Part shown: piece after piece, positions 17,069 to 26,527 of the stretch
Layout: every line of letters starts with the position of its first letter
Numbering within the stretch: position 1 is the first letter of the stretch
NCBI GenBank assembly: GCA_949372645.1
Contig: CASIAP010000011.1
Span: 95,006-159,005 of the forward strand
Direction: 5' to 3'
Source: Candidatus Poseidoniaceae archaeon
Lineage (GTDB): Archaea; Thermoplasmatota; Poseidoniia; Poseidoniales; Poseidoniaceae
DNA: 64,000 bases
Made by a program: the position numbers and the translations under genes
The notes under the pieces: model-generated
Told to the model about the DNA's origin: nothing
The model's database searches: none
What the model saw: only the letters and a program-made list of their open reading frames with translations

Positions 17069-18258
17069 CCAAATCTCTCCGTTATTTGTTTCAGTTGTTC
17101 GACAAAGAGTTCTGCTTCCTCCATCGTATTGTACAGGTAAAAGGATGCTCGAACTGTGCCACTCACACCGAGTCGGTTAAGCAAAGGTTGTGCGCAATGG
17201 TGACCGGTTCGGACTGCAAAGCCTCGTGCATCAAACAAATGAGCCAAGTCTTCACTGTGGATTGTTGGATGATTAAAGGAAACAACGGCACTGTCGTGTT
17301 TCTCATGACGCCCATAGACCGCCATGCCGAGGGTTCGCAATTCTGCTGCGACCCAGCGACCGATACCAATCAAGCGTTGATGTTCTTTTTGTAAATCGAG
17401 TTTTGACATCCAATCCAATGCCGCACACCAGCCAACCGCTTCAGCGATTTTAGGTGTTCCAGCTTCGAATTTATGCTCATTCGTTTGATACGTTGAGCCC
17501 GTGATTGTGACGGTTTCAATCATGTCACCACCACCCATGAATGGTTGCATGGTTTCAAACACATCAGGATGTATTAGAAGTGCGCCAATACCTGTCGGTC
17601 CGCACATTTTGTGAGCAGAGAATGCCATAAAGTCGGCACCAAATTCTTGAAAATCAATTCGCTCATGAGGTACTCCTTGAGCTGCATCAACCAAGACGAG
17701 GGCACCCTTTGAATGGGCAAGTTCAATGATTTCTTCCATCGGATTACGCACGCCTAAAACATTGGAAGTATGAACGACACAGACAAGTTTTGCACCATCT
17801 AAAGATGCGGCATAGGCATCCATATCGAGCGTAAAATTTTCCATGACGGGAACATATCGCAACTCGATCTTTCGCTCCTCTGCGAGCATCTGCCAAGGAA
17901 CAATATCTGAGTGATGCTCCATTTCGGTTAAGACGATGACATCACCTTCGGAAAGATTTGCTCGACCCCATGAGTGGGCGACCAGATTAATGGCTTCTGT
18001 TGTTCCACTGGTGAGGACTGCACGCTCGGCGTTAAACCAGTCTTTCAACTTCGTCCTGCATGATTCATACCCTTCAGTTGCTTCACCTGCAAGTGTGTGA
18101 ACTGCTCGGTGAACATTTGCGTTTGAAGAGGTATAATAATCGTTCATTGCATCCAAAACCACCTGTGGTTTTTGTGTCGTGGCTGCATTGTCGAGATAGA
18201 TTAATGGGAAGCCGTTAACCTCGCGTTTGAGGATCGGAAAATCATCACGTATTGCCAT
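17065..18258 (-). CDS. sufS: Cysteine desulfurase SufS
   Basis: PLP enzyme that removes sulfur from cysteine for Fe-S cluster assembly. Seen: IYLDNAATTQKP, NVHRAVHTLA, the TSGTTEAINLVA cofactor loop, DAAQGVPHERID, the PLP lysine in FSAHKMCGPTGIG and the catalytic cysteine in TGHHCAQPLL. About 397 residues, group II desulfurase. ATG 18258 is chosen: AAGGTGA lies 4-5 bases upstream and it leaves only a short gap after sufD; a start at 18285 would overlap sufD. Confidence 0.94.
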   Translation of the reverse strand: MAIRDDFPILKREVNGFPLIYLDNAATTQKPQVVLDAMNDYYTSSNANVHRAVHTLAGEATEGYESCRTKLKDWFNAERAVLTSGTTEAINLVAHSWGRANLSEGDVIVLTEMEHHSDIVPWQMLAEERKIELRYVPVMENFTLDMDAYAASLDGAKLVCVVHTSNVLGVRNPMEEIIELAHSKGALVLVDAAQGVPHERIDFQEFGADFMAFSAHKMCGPTGIGALLIHPDVFETMQPFMGGGDMIETVTITGSTYQTNEHKFEAGTPKIAEAVGWCAALDWMSKLDLQKEHQRLIGIGRWVAAELRTLGMAVYGRHEKHDSAVVSFNHPTIHSEDLAHLFDARGFAVRTGHHCAQPLLNRLGVSGTVRASFYLYNTMEEAELFVEQLKQITERFG

Positions 18259-18262
18259 ACTA

Positions 18263-19303
18263 TCACCTTTTGAGTTCACATTCAAGATGTACAGTAAGTC
18301 GAGTTCGCATTTCCTCTATGAGGTATTTATTGGTAAGATTTGAAAAAGCGTTGAGTAAAAAACCATTGACAATCATTGCTTGTGATTCTTCTGGACTCAA
18401 TCCTCTCGACATCAAATAATGCATTTGGTCTTTGTCAACAGGAGCACTTGCAGCTCCATGTGCAGCCGAAACATCATCAGCGAGAACTTCGAGTTCAGGT
18501 ATTGCTTCTGCCCTTGCCTTTTCAGAAAGAAGAAGATTACGGAACACTTGAGATGCATCAGATTTATTGGCACCTTCAGCAATTGTGAGTAAGCCTGTGC
18601 CAATGAAATGGCTGCTTCCAGCGCATGCTGAATTCATCACCAAATCAGAATTGGTGTGACCGTGGATATGATGAACTTCGACATGCTGATCTTCATGGCG
18701 AGCACCATCAGCATTGATAGTGACGGATTGACGGATTGCTGCACCGGTTCCATTCAGAGTACTCCGAAGATCCGATTTACATCGGAATCCGCCTACCGAA
18801 AGGGTGGCGTGTTCAAGTTCAGCATCACGTTCAATCAGCCAGTCTTCGCATCGAAGGAATTTGGTATTGGAATCGAGTTCGTTGATAAAACCAAAGGAGA
18901 GTTGAGCATTTGGATGAATCTTGCCGGTAACGTGGAGCCCAACCCATTCGGGTTCACCTGAAATGTGAATGAAAACAACAGCGGAACCTTTGACTTCGAG
19001 ATTTAAATGCCCAACTGCCACATGCCCTGATGCTCGAGCATTGATGTGGATTGGTTCCGTTGCTTCATTGATGACCAAACGATTTGATGAGCCTCCAGCA
19101 GCCAGTAAAAAAGCGCGGGCGATATCCTCAACATCACTTTTCGACGGTTGTACTTCCTCAAAAACGTCTTCGCCTTCAAGAGAAAAAATCACTGCATCAG
19201 CAATTGGTACTTCGGTGGGAACAGTTGGATGAATTCGAGGCCAAGGTGTATAGCGCCACAAATGTTCTGAACGAGGGGGGATAGCCATCTGTTGGTAGAT
19301 CAT
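18263..19303 (-). CDS. sufD: SufD Fe-S cluster assembly scaffold subunit
   Basis: Partner of SufB and SufC in the SufBC2D scaffold. Begins with [13 protein letters not shown], and has a beta-helix core and the C-terminal block [37 protein letters not shown] region that defines SufB/SufD proteins (key residues His and Gly near 280-300). 346 residues. Its ATG overlaps the sufB stop (ATGA), consistent with equimolar synthesis of the two scaffold subunits. Confidence 0.92.
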   Translation of the reverse strand: MIYQQMAIPPRSEHLWRYTPWPRIHPTVPTEVPIADAVIFSLEGEDVFEEVQPSKSDVEDIARAFLLAAGGSSNRLVINEATEPIHINARASGHVAVGHLNLEVKGSAVVFIHISGEPEWVGLHVTGKIHPNAQLSFGFINELDSNTKFLRCEDWLIERDAELEHATLSVGGFRCKSDLRSTLNGTGAAIRQSVTINADGARHEDQHVEVHHIHGHTNSDLVMNSACAGSSHFIGTGLLTIAEGANKSDASQVFRNLLLSEKARAEAIPELEVLADDVSAAHGAASAPVDKDQMHYLMSRGLSPEESQAMIVNGFLLNAFSNLTNKYLIEEMRTRLTVHLECELKR

Positions 19304-20706
19304 CCAATGGAGCCCTCCATTTCCAATTCGAGTAACTTGTTCAATTCCAATGCATATTCCATCGGAAGTTCCCTGGTAAAGGGTTCAAAGAAACCATTGA
19401 CAATCAAGCCCATTGCGGCGTCTTCGGTGAATCCACGGCTCATGAGATAGAACAGTTGGTCACTCGAGACTTTCGAAACACTTGCTTCGTGTTCCAAGTC
19501 AGCAGTCGAATTTCCAATTTCCATAGTAGGGTAGGTATCTGAACGTGAATTCTCGTCAAGAATAAGGGCGTCACAAACGATTTTTGAGCGGCAGCCCGAG
19601 GATTTAGGAGTCACCTGAAGCAATCCTCGGTATGAGGAACGCCCACCTTTCTTTGAGATGGACTTTGAAATGATATTCGAGGTTGTGTTTGAGGCGAGAT
19701 GGTGAACTTTAGCACCTGTATCCTGATGTTGCCCTTCTCCAGCATAAGCCACAGAGATCACTTCTGCATGCGCACCTTCGCCTTTGAGGAGTACCGAGGG
19801 GTACTTCATGGTTAACTTGGAGCCAATGTTTCCATCGACCCATTCGATGGTTGCGTTCTTGTGAGCTACAGCACGCTTTGTCACGAGATTGTAGACGTTG
19901 CTGGACCAATTCTGAACGGTAGAATAACGGATTTTTGCACCTTCCATGGCAATGAGTTCTACCACTGCTGAATGCAAGGAGTCTGTCGAATAACTCGGAG
20001 CAGTGCAGCCTTCCACATAGTGCACTGAACTTCCTTCATCAGCAATAATGAGCGTTCGCTCAAACTGGCCCATGTTCTTGGCATTAATTCGGAAATAGGC
20101 TTGAACCGGCATTTCAACGCTGATACCTTTCGGGATGTAGAGGAATGAACCTCCGGACCAAACCGCTGTGTTAAGCGCAGAGAATTTATTGTCACTGTAA
20201 GGAATGACTGTTCCAAAATACTTTTTGATGATTTCAGGGAATTGTTTCAGTCCTGAATCCATGTCCAGGAAGATGACACCCTGCTCTTCCAAATCTTCTC
20301 GGATGGAGTGGTATACTGCTTCCGATTCGTATTGTGCTGTTACGCCACCAAGCCATTTTTGCTCGGCTTCAGGAATTCCAAGTCGGTTGAAGGTGTTCTT
20401 GATGTCATCCGGAACGTCGTCCCAAGACTTTTCAGTTTTATTCGAGGAACGCAGGAAATAAGTAATGCTCTCAAAGTCAATCATGTTCAAGAGATCACAA
20501 TTTCCCCATTCGGGCATGACCCGTTCGACGAAATGACGGTATGCTTTGACGCGGATATCCGTCATCCATTGTGGTTCGTTTTTGAGTTCAGAAATATCTC
20601 GAACGACTTGTTCGGAGAGTCCTTGGTCAAAACGAATCGTTGAGTTCTCCGGGTCGTGAAATCCATAGCGATAGTCGCCAATAACGTCTTGTGCTTCATC
20701 AGTCAT
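19300..20706 (-). CDS. sufB: SufB Fe-S cluster assembly scaffold
   Basis: Main scaffold subunit of the SUF system, 468 residues. Recognised by [18 protein letters not shown], the cysteine-containing [26 protein letters not shown], and [19 protein letters not shown] near the C-terminus. Nascent clusters are held by cysteines and histidines at the SufB-SufD interface. A GAGGTG site precedes the ATG, and sufC lies immediately upstream. Confidence 0.95.
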   Translation of the reverse strand: MTDEAQDVIGDYRYGFHDPENSTIRFDQGLSEQVVRDISELKNEPQWMTDIRVKAYRHFVERVMPEWGNCDLLNMIDFESITYFLRSSNKTEKSWDDVPDDIKNTFNRLGIPEAEQKWLGGVTAQYESEAVYHSIREDLEEQGVIFLDMDSGLKQFPEIIKKYFGTVIPYSDNKFSALNTAVWSGGSFLYIPKGISVEMPVQAYFRINAKNMGQFERTLIIADEGSSVHYVEGCTAPSYSTDSLHSAVVELIAMEGAKIRYSTVQNWSSNVYNLVTKRAVAHKNATIEWVDGNIGSKLTMKYPSVLLKGEGAHAEVISVAYAGEGQHQDTGAKVHHLASNTTSNIISKSISKKGGRSSYRGLLQVTPKSSGCRSKIVCDALILDENSRSDTYPTMEIGNSTADLEHEASVSKVSSDQLFYLMSRGFTEDAAMGLIVNGFFEPFTRELPMEYALELNKLLELEMEGSIG

Positions 20707-20715
20707 CTAAACACC

Positions 20716-21468
20716 TCATGCAGTAACATCGAGCCAATCATAGCCACGGTCTTCAAGTTTTAACGCCAATTCTGGCCCACCAGTTTGAACAATTGCTCCG
20801 TTAATCATGGCGTGGACATAATCTGGTTTAACCAAATCAAGGAGGCGCTGATAGTGTGTAATGATCAAACATGCCGAATCGACAGCGACTTCATTAATTC
20901 CTTTTGCAACAATACGTAAAGCATCGATATCCAAACCGGAATCAGTTTCGTCGAGTAGGGCCAGATGAGGTTTTAGCAAAAGCATCTGTAAAATTTCAAG
21001 TCGCTTCTTTTCGCCGCCACTGAATCCATCATTCACATAGCGTGAAAGGAAACTTTTGTCCATGGATAATTGCTCCATAGCCGCAGTCAATTCTTTGCGG
21101 AATGCTCGACCCTTAGGCGCTTCATCACGAACTGAAGTAACTGACTTTTTGAGGAATGTTCCCACTTGAACACCGGGGATGACTGCCGGGTATTGGAACG
21201 AAAGGAACATACCTGCTCGAGCGCGTTCAAAGACAGCAAGTTCTTCCAGAGGTTGACCCTTGTAAAAGATGCTACCCTCTGTGATTACGTAGGCTGGATG
21301 GCCCATAACGACATTCGCTAAAGTAGACTTCCCTGCCCCGTTTCGACCCATGATTACGTGGATTTCACCGCGATGAATCGTGAGATTTACCCCCTTCAAA
21401 ATGGCCGTTCCTTCAACGCTAACATGAAGGTTTTCGATTCGCAAGATTTCTTCAGCCACTTCCCTCAC
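20716..21468 (-). CDS. sufC: SufC ATPase
   Basis: ABC-type ATPase that powers the SufBC2D scaffold. Walker A GRNGAGKST, Q-loop FLSFQYPAVIPG, signature FSGGEKKR, Walker B LALLDETDSGLD (the SufC-specific ETDSGLD form) and H-loop ITHYQRLL. 250 residues, no membrane segments. The start is GTG at 21468; a second GTG three codons on is possible. First gene of the operon sufC-B-D-S-E-T. Confidence 0.95.
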   Translation of the reverse strand: MREVAEEILRIENLHVSVEGTAILKGVNLTIHRGEIHVIMGRNGAGKSTLANVVMGHPAYVITEGSIFYKGQPLEELAVFERARAGMFLSFQYPAVIPGVQVGTFLKKSVTSVRDEAPKGRAFRKELTAAMEQLSMDKSFLSRYVNDGFSGGEKKRLEILQMLLLKPHLALLDETDSGLDIDALRIVAKGINEVAVDSACLIITHYQRLLDLVKPDYVHAMINGAIVQTGGPELALKLEDRGYDWLDVTA

Positions 21469-21532
21469 CCAATTACCCCTCGCGGAACTCCTTTATCAAG
21501 TGGTGTAATCTTCATCGATACCGGTAACAGCG

Positions 21533-21539
21533 GATATAC
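21533..21539 (+). promoter_or_regulatory. Possible TATA box for NifU-like gene
   Basis: GATATAC on the plus strand lies about 45-50 bases before the ATG at 21584, leaving room for a leader of about 20 bases. It is in the short divergent spacer that must also hold the suf operon promoter. Confidence 0.3.
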
Positions 21540-21583
21540 CACTCAATAATACAATTGAAGAAGAAGAGGAGTGAGCGAGAGTC

Positions 21584-22042
21584 ATGACCGACGATGACCT
21601 CGTGGCAAAATATGCGGCCGAAGCAAAGGCTGCAATGTCCGCTGAAGCAAGTCGTCGAGTTGATGAGATGACCGACCCTGTTGAAGAAGAAAGGCTTCGT
21701 TCATCTTCGTTGCTTCCATTCATCGGAACAGGTGATTTTGTTCCTGCTTTACTTTCACGTTTAGGTGATGTTCGAGCTGCACTCGACGGTCACGGTGGCG
21801 GGATTGCAGTCTCAGCATTGGACTGGGGTGAAAGTGAAGCTTCTGAACTTGACCTCGTTTTGGATTTAACCGGTGCTTGCCTCTCATGTGGTGCAGCTCC
21901 TGGGACACTTGAGGGAGTGAAAAATGATTTAGAAGCAGATAATGAAATCTACCGAATTCGGTTTTCTTCAGCTCTGCTCGATACGTTTGATGAGTTGGGA
22001 AGAGAATTCATTCTCGCTCATGGTGCAGTTGAATTTGTTTAA
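21584..22042 (+). CDS. NifU C-terminal-like Fe-S carrier protein
   Basis: Likely Fe-S cluster carrier. Residues about 55-125 resemble the NifU C-terminal (NFU) domain: LGDVRAALDGHGGGIAVSAL, then LTGACLSCGAAPGTLEGVK carrying the cluster-binding CxxC. A helical, acidic N-terminal extension of about 50 residues and a C-terminal segment of about 30 residues flank it. Divergent from the suf operon across a 115-base spacer, which supports a role in Fe-S biogenesis and possibly shared regulation. Confidence 0.75.
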   Translation: MTDDDLVAKYAAEAKAAMSAEASRRVDEMTDPVEEERLRSSSLLPFIGTGDFVPALLSRLGDVRAALDGHGGGIAVSALDWGESEASELDLVLDLTGACLSCGAAPGTLEGVKNDLEADNEIYRIRFSSALLDTFDELGREFILAHGAVEFV

Positions 22043-22048
22043 TCATTT

Positions 22049-24367
22049 ATGTTCGCACGAACGGATGGGTTGAAAGATACGAAGGAAAGGGTCGACAGTA
22101 TGGGAGCATGGACTGATGGCCGTCGAGACGACCCAACTCCATGCCGTGAGGCAGACGAAGGTTTGTTTGAGATTATAGCACGAGATGGGCGGGGGCGATT
22201 GGGACGCTTGCATACCTCACACGGAATTCTCGAAACACCTGCCTTACTGCCCGTGATTAATCCTAACATCAAAACCATTGAACCTCGAGAAATGTGGGAC
22301 CGTTATGGAATTGGCGCGCTTATTACGAATTCATATATCATTTGGAAGCACGAAGGACTCAAGGACGTCGCAGTTGCTGAAGGCGTTCATGCACTCTTGG
22401 ATTATCCAGGAGTGGTAATGACTGATTCTGGAACTTTCCAAGCCTATATCTACGGAGATGTCGAAGTTGGCGTTGAAGAGATTGTTGAGTTCCAACGAAG
22501 TATTGGAGTGGATATTGCGACCATGCTCGATGTATTTTCTCGCCCTGACATGACTGAGGCTCAAGTGGCAAAATGTGTTCAAGAAACCATTGAACGTGCT
22601 CCTGCAAGCATCACAGCATCTGGTACAACAATGCTCAATGGTCCCATTCAAGGTGGATTATTCAAACATCTCCGGACTGAATCGGCCCAAGGCATGAGTG
22701 AATTCGATTTCGCCATCCACCCCATCGGTGGAATTGTTCCGGTCATGGAACGCCATCTCTACAAAGATTATGCCAAGATTATGTTAGCTTCACTTCCCCA
22801 TCTCCCACCAAATCGGCCTGTTCATATGTTTGGTTGTGGCCATCCGATGTTGTTTCCAATGTCGATTGCCTTGGGTGCCGATCTCTTTGATTCGGCCGCC
22901 TATGCACTCTTTGCACGGGATGGGCGTTTGTTGACTCCTTGGGGTACACAAAAAATTGAAACGTTGACTGAATGGCCTGAACGAATGCCTTGTGTATCCG
23001 CTTGTACGCCAGCAGAAGTTCGTGGATTGAATAAAAAAGAGAAGACTGCACTCTTAGCACGCTATAATCTCGAAGTGACTTTAGCAGAACTCGATCGATG
23101 TAAGCAGGCGATTAGAGATGGGACTATTTGGCGATTAGCAGAACGACGTAGCCATCAGCATCCTGCTCTGCGCGAGGCGTTTTTGTGGCTCTCTACGAGT
23201 CCACACAATAAGAAACTTAACTTGCAATTCTTGGAAGAACTTGTTCTCGATGACCGAGATGCTGCTCGAGACCGGGACCAACATGCTGGCACGTGGGAGC
23301 ATGCATGGGATTGGATTGTTAAATCTCAAGAATCACCCCGTAAAGGCGGTGAACCCTGGGGCGGTGAAGATACCCATGTTCGACCACACATTAATGCAGC
23401 AAAGAAGGCATTGAAGGAACATTGGAGACCCCAAAACCGTGGTGGAAAGGGAGCTGATGAAGTACTGATTGCTTACGGCACTTCAGGACCATGGAGAGAA
23501 CGTTTAAGCGACCTTATGCCCCGATTAGAACATCACTGCCCCGGACTTGAAGTGATGATTCACACGCCAATCGGCCTACTCCCTTACTCACTCGAAGATC
23601 TCAATCCGTTCACTCATATCGATGGACCCCAATGGCTCTGGCGTCGACGTCCAGATCTTGCTGGGGTTCGAGAGGAACTCGGGCACTATGGCATGGGGGA
23701 ACACCGCATAATCCTCGTAGATTTACTTGGTGATGGGATTCAATCTCGAGCTCTTAACGCATTGCGTGATGCAGGCGTCTTGGATGAAAAAACGAGTGAC
23801 GAGGTAAGTTCACAGCCTCTCGAAAAGGAGGAACGTGAGAATGCTAAGTTGCGTATTCAGCGCCGTCATGTTGCCGACAAGATGGTCCTTCTGTTCAATT
23901 TGAAGCCAGAGTTCGTCAAAAACCTGTTGAAAGATTCAACCTTCGTCGTCAATCGATTGGGTCGAGTGAAGAACGCCCTACTTTCGAATGGAACACATAT
24001 TGCCAGCCCACGGTTGACCGACGGAGGTCTTTCACTGACCGATGGTGGGGCGATTGAAGTTCATGCTCATCGTGAGAAAACTATGCCGGTTGGGTTTGAA
24101 ATGATTGATGATGCAAGTTATCTTTCCAAAGGTCTTGCTTGGGTGGTTGTCAATGATGATGCTGAACCTTTTGTACGTCAAGGGCGGAATGTGTTTCATG
24201 GATTTATTCTTGCCTGTGACTCTTGGGTATCGCCTGGAGATACCTGCCTACTTGTCAACCTAAAGGGTGAATTACTCGGACATGGAATCTCACAATGCAC
24301 CCCTGCTGATATGCAACATTTCCAAAAAGGTGTAGCCGTAAAAACTCGCGGCGGCATAACGTTGTAA
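22049..24367 (+). CDS. tgtA: Archaeosine tRNA-guanine transglycosylase (TgtA)
   Basis: Exchanges guanine 15 of archaeal tRNAs for preQ0. The TGT barrel (residues about 35-340) shows TPALLPVINPNIKT, the nucleophile-region VVMTDSGTFQAYIYG, and FDFAIHPIGGIVPVM. The C-terminus has a PUA domain with LLGHGISQCTPADM. At 772 residues it is longer than the roughly 580-650 usual in archaea. The zinc site is degenerate: where the family has CxCxxC...H, this protein has PCVSACTPAEV and LLARYNLEV, leaving two cysteines and a Tyr instead of His. The start may be 22049 or the Met at 22100. Confidence 0.88.
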   Translation: MFARTDGLKDTKERVDSMGAWTDGRRDDPTPCREADEGLFEIIARDGRGRLGRLHTSHGILETPALLPVINPNIKTIEPREMWDRYGIGALITNSYIIWKHEGLKDVAVAEGVHALLDYPGVVMTDSGTFQAYIYGDVEVGVEEIVEFQRSIGVDIATMLDVFSRPDMTEAQVAKCVQETIERAPASITASGTTMLNGPIQGGLFKHLRTESAQGMSEFDFAIHPIGGIVPVMERHLYKDYAKIMLASLPHLPPNRPVHMFGCGHPMLFPMSIALGADLFDSAAYALFARDGRLLTPWGTQKIETLTEWPERMPCVSACTPAEVRGLNKKEKTALLARYNLEVTLAELDRCKQAIRDGTIWRLAERRSHQHPALREAFLWLSTSPHNKKLNLQFLEELVLDDRDAARDRDQHAGTWEHAWDWIVKSQESPRKGGEPWGGEDTHVRPHINAAKKALKEHWRPQNRGGKGADEVLIAYGTSGPWRERLSDLMPRLEHHCPGLEVMIHTPIGLLPYSLEDLNPFTHIDGPQWLWRRRPDLAGVREELGHYGMGEHRIILVDLLGDGIQSRALNALRDAGVLDEKTSDEVSSQPLEKEERENAKLRIQRRHVADKMVLLFNLKPEFVKNLLKDSTFVVNRLGRVKNALLSNGTHIASPRLTDGGLSLTDGGAIEVHAHREKTMPVGFEMIDDASYLSKGLAWVVVNDDAEPFVRQGRNVFHGFILACDSWVSPGDTCLLVNLKGELLGHGISQCTPADMQHFQKGVAVKTRGGITL

Positions 24368-24430
24368 AATTCTCTAAAATGCTGACAAACCGTGGCATAC
24401 TTCAAAGAGTGTCTCGACTCTCTTGTAACT

Positions 24431-24437
24431 GAGGGAG
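24431..24437 (+). promoter_or_regulatory. Ribosome-binding site supporting a TTG start
   Basis: GAGGGAG lies 6 bases before TTG 24444, supporting that uncommon start for the first ATPase of the exporter operon. Confidence 0.5.
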
Positions 24438-24443
24438 TAGATA

Positions 24444-25454
24444 TTGCAAGACGACCTCATCATCAAAACCACAAATTTGACCAAATCATATGGTCCGCAT
24501 GTGGCTTTGAATAAACTCAACCTTTCGGTTCCAAAAGGAGCAACTGGATTGCTTGGACCCAATGGCGCAGGGAAATCGACATTCCTCAAAACCATCCTTG
24601 GTTTAATTCAAACAACAGAAGGTGAAGGCACGGTTCTCGGTCTTGACATTCGCACACAAGGCGATGCAATTCGTTCCCGGATTGGATACATGCCCGAATA
24701 TGATTCCTTGAACCCGGACATGGAAGCGATTCACCAGGTCCGATATTCGGGTGAATTACTCGGAATGAACCCTAAAATTGCACTTTCTCGAGCACATGAA
24801 ACTTTGCAATATGTAGGATTAGGAGAACAACGCTACCGAAATATTGGCACCTACTCCACTGGAATGAAACAAGCGACGAAACTCGCATGTGCCCTTATTC
24901 ATGATCCCGAATTGATCATTGCCGATGAACCGTCAAATGGACTTGATATTGCTTCGAGAAATTACATGATCGAAACCCTTACCAGTACTGTCAAAACGGG
25001 TAACCGCTCAGTACTCATGGCTTCACATTTGATGGATGATGTTGAACGTGTCTGTGAAAATTTCATACTTTTACACAAGGGAAAACTAGCGGCGCAAGGC
25101 CGTATTGAAGATCTGAAAGGCTTTGATCGAGAAATTGAAATCCACGTATGGGGGGGCGCCTCACGATTGGAGGAAATGATGATTTCACACGGTTTGAAGG
25201 TTCGCAGAGAAGGCCGTGTAATGCGTATTCTCCATGAACAAGAAGATACAACTTCGATGATTCTACGTTGTGCTGCTGATGTTGGTGCACAAATTCGTCG
25301 AATGCATGAATATGAGGCATCACTTGAGGATTTGTTCCTCTCGATTATGGAAAACCTGGGGTATGAAGTCAAATCCAGTGAAGACTTATTGGCATCCCCT
25401 ACGCAAGCTCGTAAAGTTGACGCCCCTGAACACATGGGAGGTGGTTCAGCATGA
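24444..25454 (+). CDS. ABC-2 type transporter ATP-binding protein (exporter 1)
   Basis: ATPase of 336 residues for an ABC-2 exporter. Walker A GPNGAGKST, signature YSTGMKQATKLA, Walker B LIIADEPSNGLD and H-loop ASHLMDD. After the NBD (about 1-220) a C-terminal domain of about 110 residues includes MHEYEASLEDLFLSIM, typical of the CcmA-like group. Start is TTG 24444. The stop overlaps the start of the permease gene. The substrate is not evident. Confidence 0.85.
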   Translation: MQDDLIIKTTNLTKSYGPHVALNKLNLSVPKGATGLLGPNGAGKSTFLKTILGLIQTTEGEGTVLGLDIRTQGDAIRSRIGYMPEYDSLNPDMEAIHQVRYSGELLGMNPKIALSRAHETLQYVGLGEQRYRNIGTYSTGMKQATKLACALIHDPELIIADEPSNGLDIASRNYMIETLTSTVKTGNRSVLMASHLMDDVERVCENFILLHKGKLAAQGRIEDLKGFDREIEIHVWGGASRLEEMMISHGLKVRREGRVMRILHEQEDTTSMILRCAADVGAQIRRMHEYEASLEDLFLSIMENLGYEVKSSEDLLASPTQARKVDAPEHMGGGSA

Positions 25455-26527
25455 GTACTCCTGCGGAATCTCCTCCACTCACCCTTCCAGATACATGGAA
25501 TCCAATCGATGTGCAGAAGCCCGCCGAGCATGATTCGGGAGCTCCAGTTACTGGGAAAGTCAGACTGGAAGCGGCTTGGGGTTCGACTGAAGGTGATGAA
25601 GACTTTTCGACGTTAAGTGTCTCAACTCCGAAGCCTGAAGGACAGGTATTCCAACAACAATACCAACAATGGAATGGAGAGCTCAATCCGCGATGGATGA
25701 GGAACTGGTCCATCCTTCGCCACCACTTACTCGGAATTTTCAAAAAAGGTCACAGACCTTGGGGTATGCCAATTCGGTTGTATCTTTTAGTTGTCTTCAT
25801 TGCATCAATGGGTGATGTAGCGATGACCTTGTTGACAGGATTGATTGGTGACTCAGGGTTCCATTCAGTATGGGGAGTGAGTCGAGATAATCTCTATGCC
25901 CATGTATTCGGATTCTTCCCACGGAACACCATCATGTATCCGGTTGTTGCTGCCTTGTTAGTGGGAGGAATCATCTCTGAAGACCGACAACATGGCACTT
26001 CAGCACTCTATTTTTCACGTCCAATCACTCGATTTGACTATGTTTCAATGAAATTTATATCTGTTGGTCTTATTCAAGCAATCATCATTTTGGTGACATT
26101 AGCGCTCTATTATTTGGCTGAAATCGCAACAATGGGCCGAGGTTGGGCTTGGATTATTGACACCTTCCCGATGTTCCTTGCCACATTCTTCAGCGGTATG
26201 TTGTTGATTTTCACATATACCAGTATTGGACTTTCATTATCCAGTGTTTCCAAGGGTAAGTTCTTCCCAGGCATCGCACTGATTTCGATCATACTCGGCA
26301 CCAAAGTCTTAGCTTTCATCGCCTCCAATCTTTTTGATCGTGAAATTCTTTACTTGATTTCACCTTATGATTGTTTAGCGCATGTTGGTCAGGCAATTAT
26401 AGGAACTCAGCCAACGTATGACCAGTACTCATGGACATGGTCATTAGCCTCACTCATCGCCATGAACGCAGCTGCATTGTATGTGCTGAGCACTCGCGTT
26501 TCTTCAATGGAGGTGACTCGTGAATGA
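25451..26527 (+). CDS. ABC-2 type transporter permease (exporter 1)
   Basis: Membrane subunit of 358 residues. A soluble N-terminal stretch of about 90 residues, Pro-rich and likely disordered, precedes about six membrane spans. The EEDRQHGTSALYFSRPITRFDY segment is the ABC-2 coupling region found in NosY/CcmB-like permeases. Start and stop overlap its ATPase neighbours on both sides (ATGA), indicating a coupled operon. Confidence 0.82.
   Translation: MSTPAESPPLTLPDTWNPIDVQKPAEHDSGAPVTGKVRLEAAWGSTEGDEDFSTLSVSTPKPEGQVFQQQYQQWNGELNPRWMRNWSILRHHLLGIFKKGHRPWGMPIRLYLLVVFIASMGDVAMTLLTGLIGDSGFHSVWGVSRDNLYAHVFGFFPRNTIMYPVVAALLVGGIISEDRQHGTSALYFSRPITRFDYVSMKFISVGLIQAIIILVTLALYYLAEIATMGRGWAWIIDTFPMFLATFFSGMLLIFTYTSIGLSLSSVSKGKFFPGIALISIILGTKVLAFIASNLFDREILYLISPYDCLAHVGQAIIGTQPTYDQYSWTWSLASLIAMNAAALYVLSTRVSSMEVTRE

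Noticed and set aside
24962..25531. 189-codon minus-strand open frame
   Set aside because: Antisense to the exporter ATPase and permease junction; no recognisable domain.
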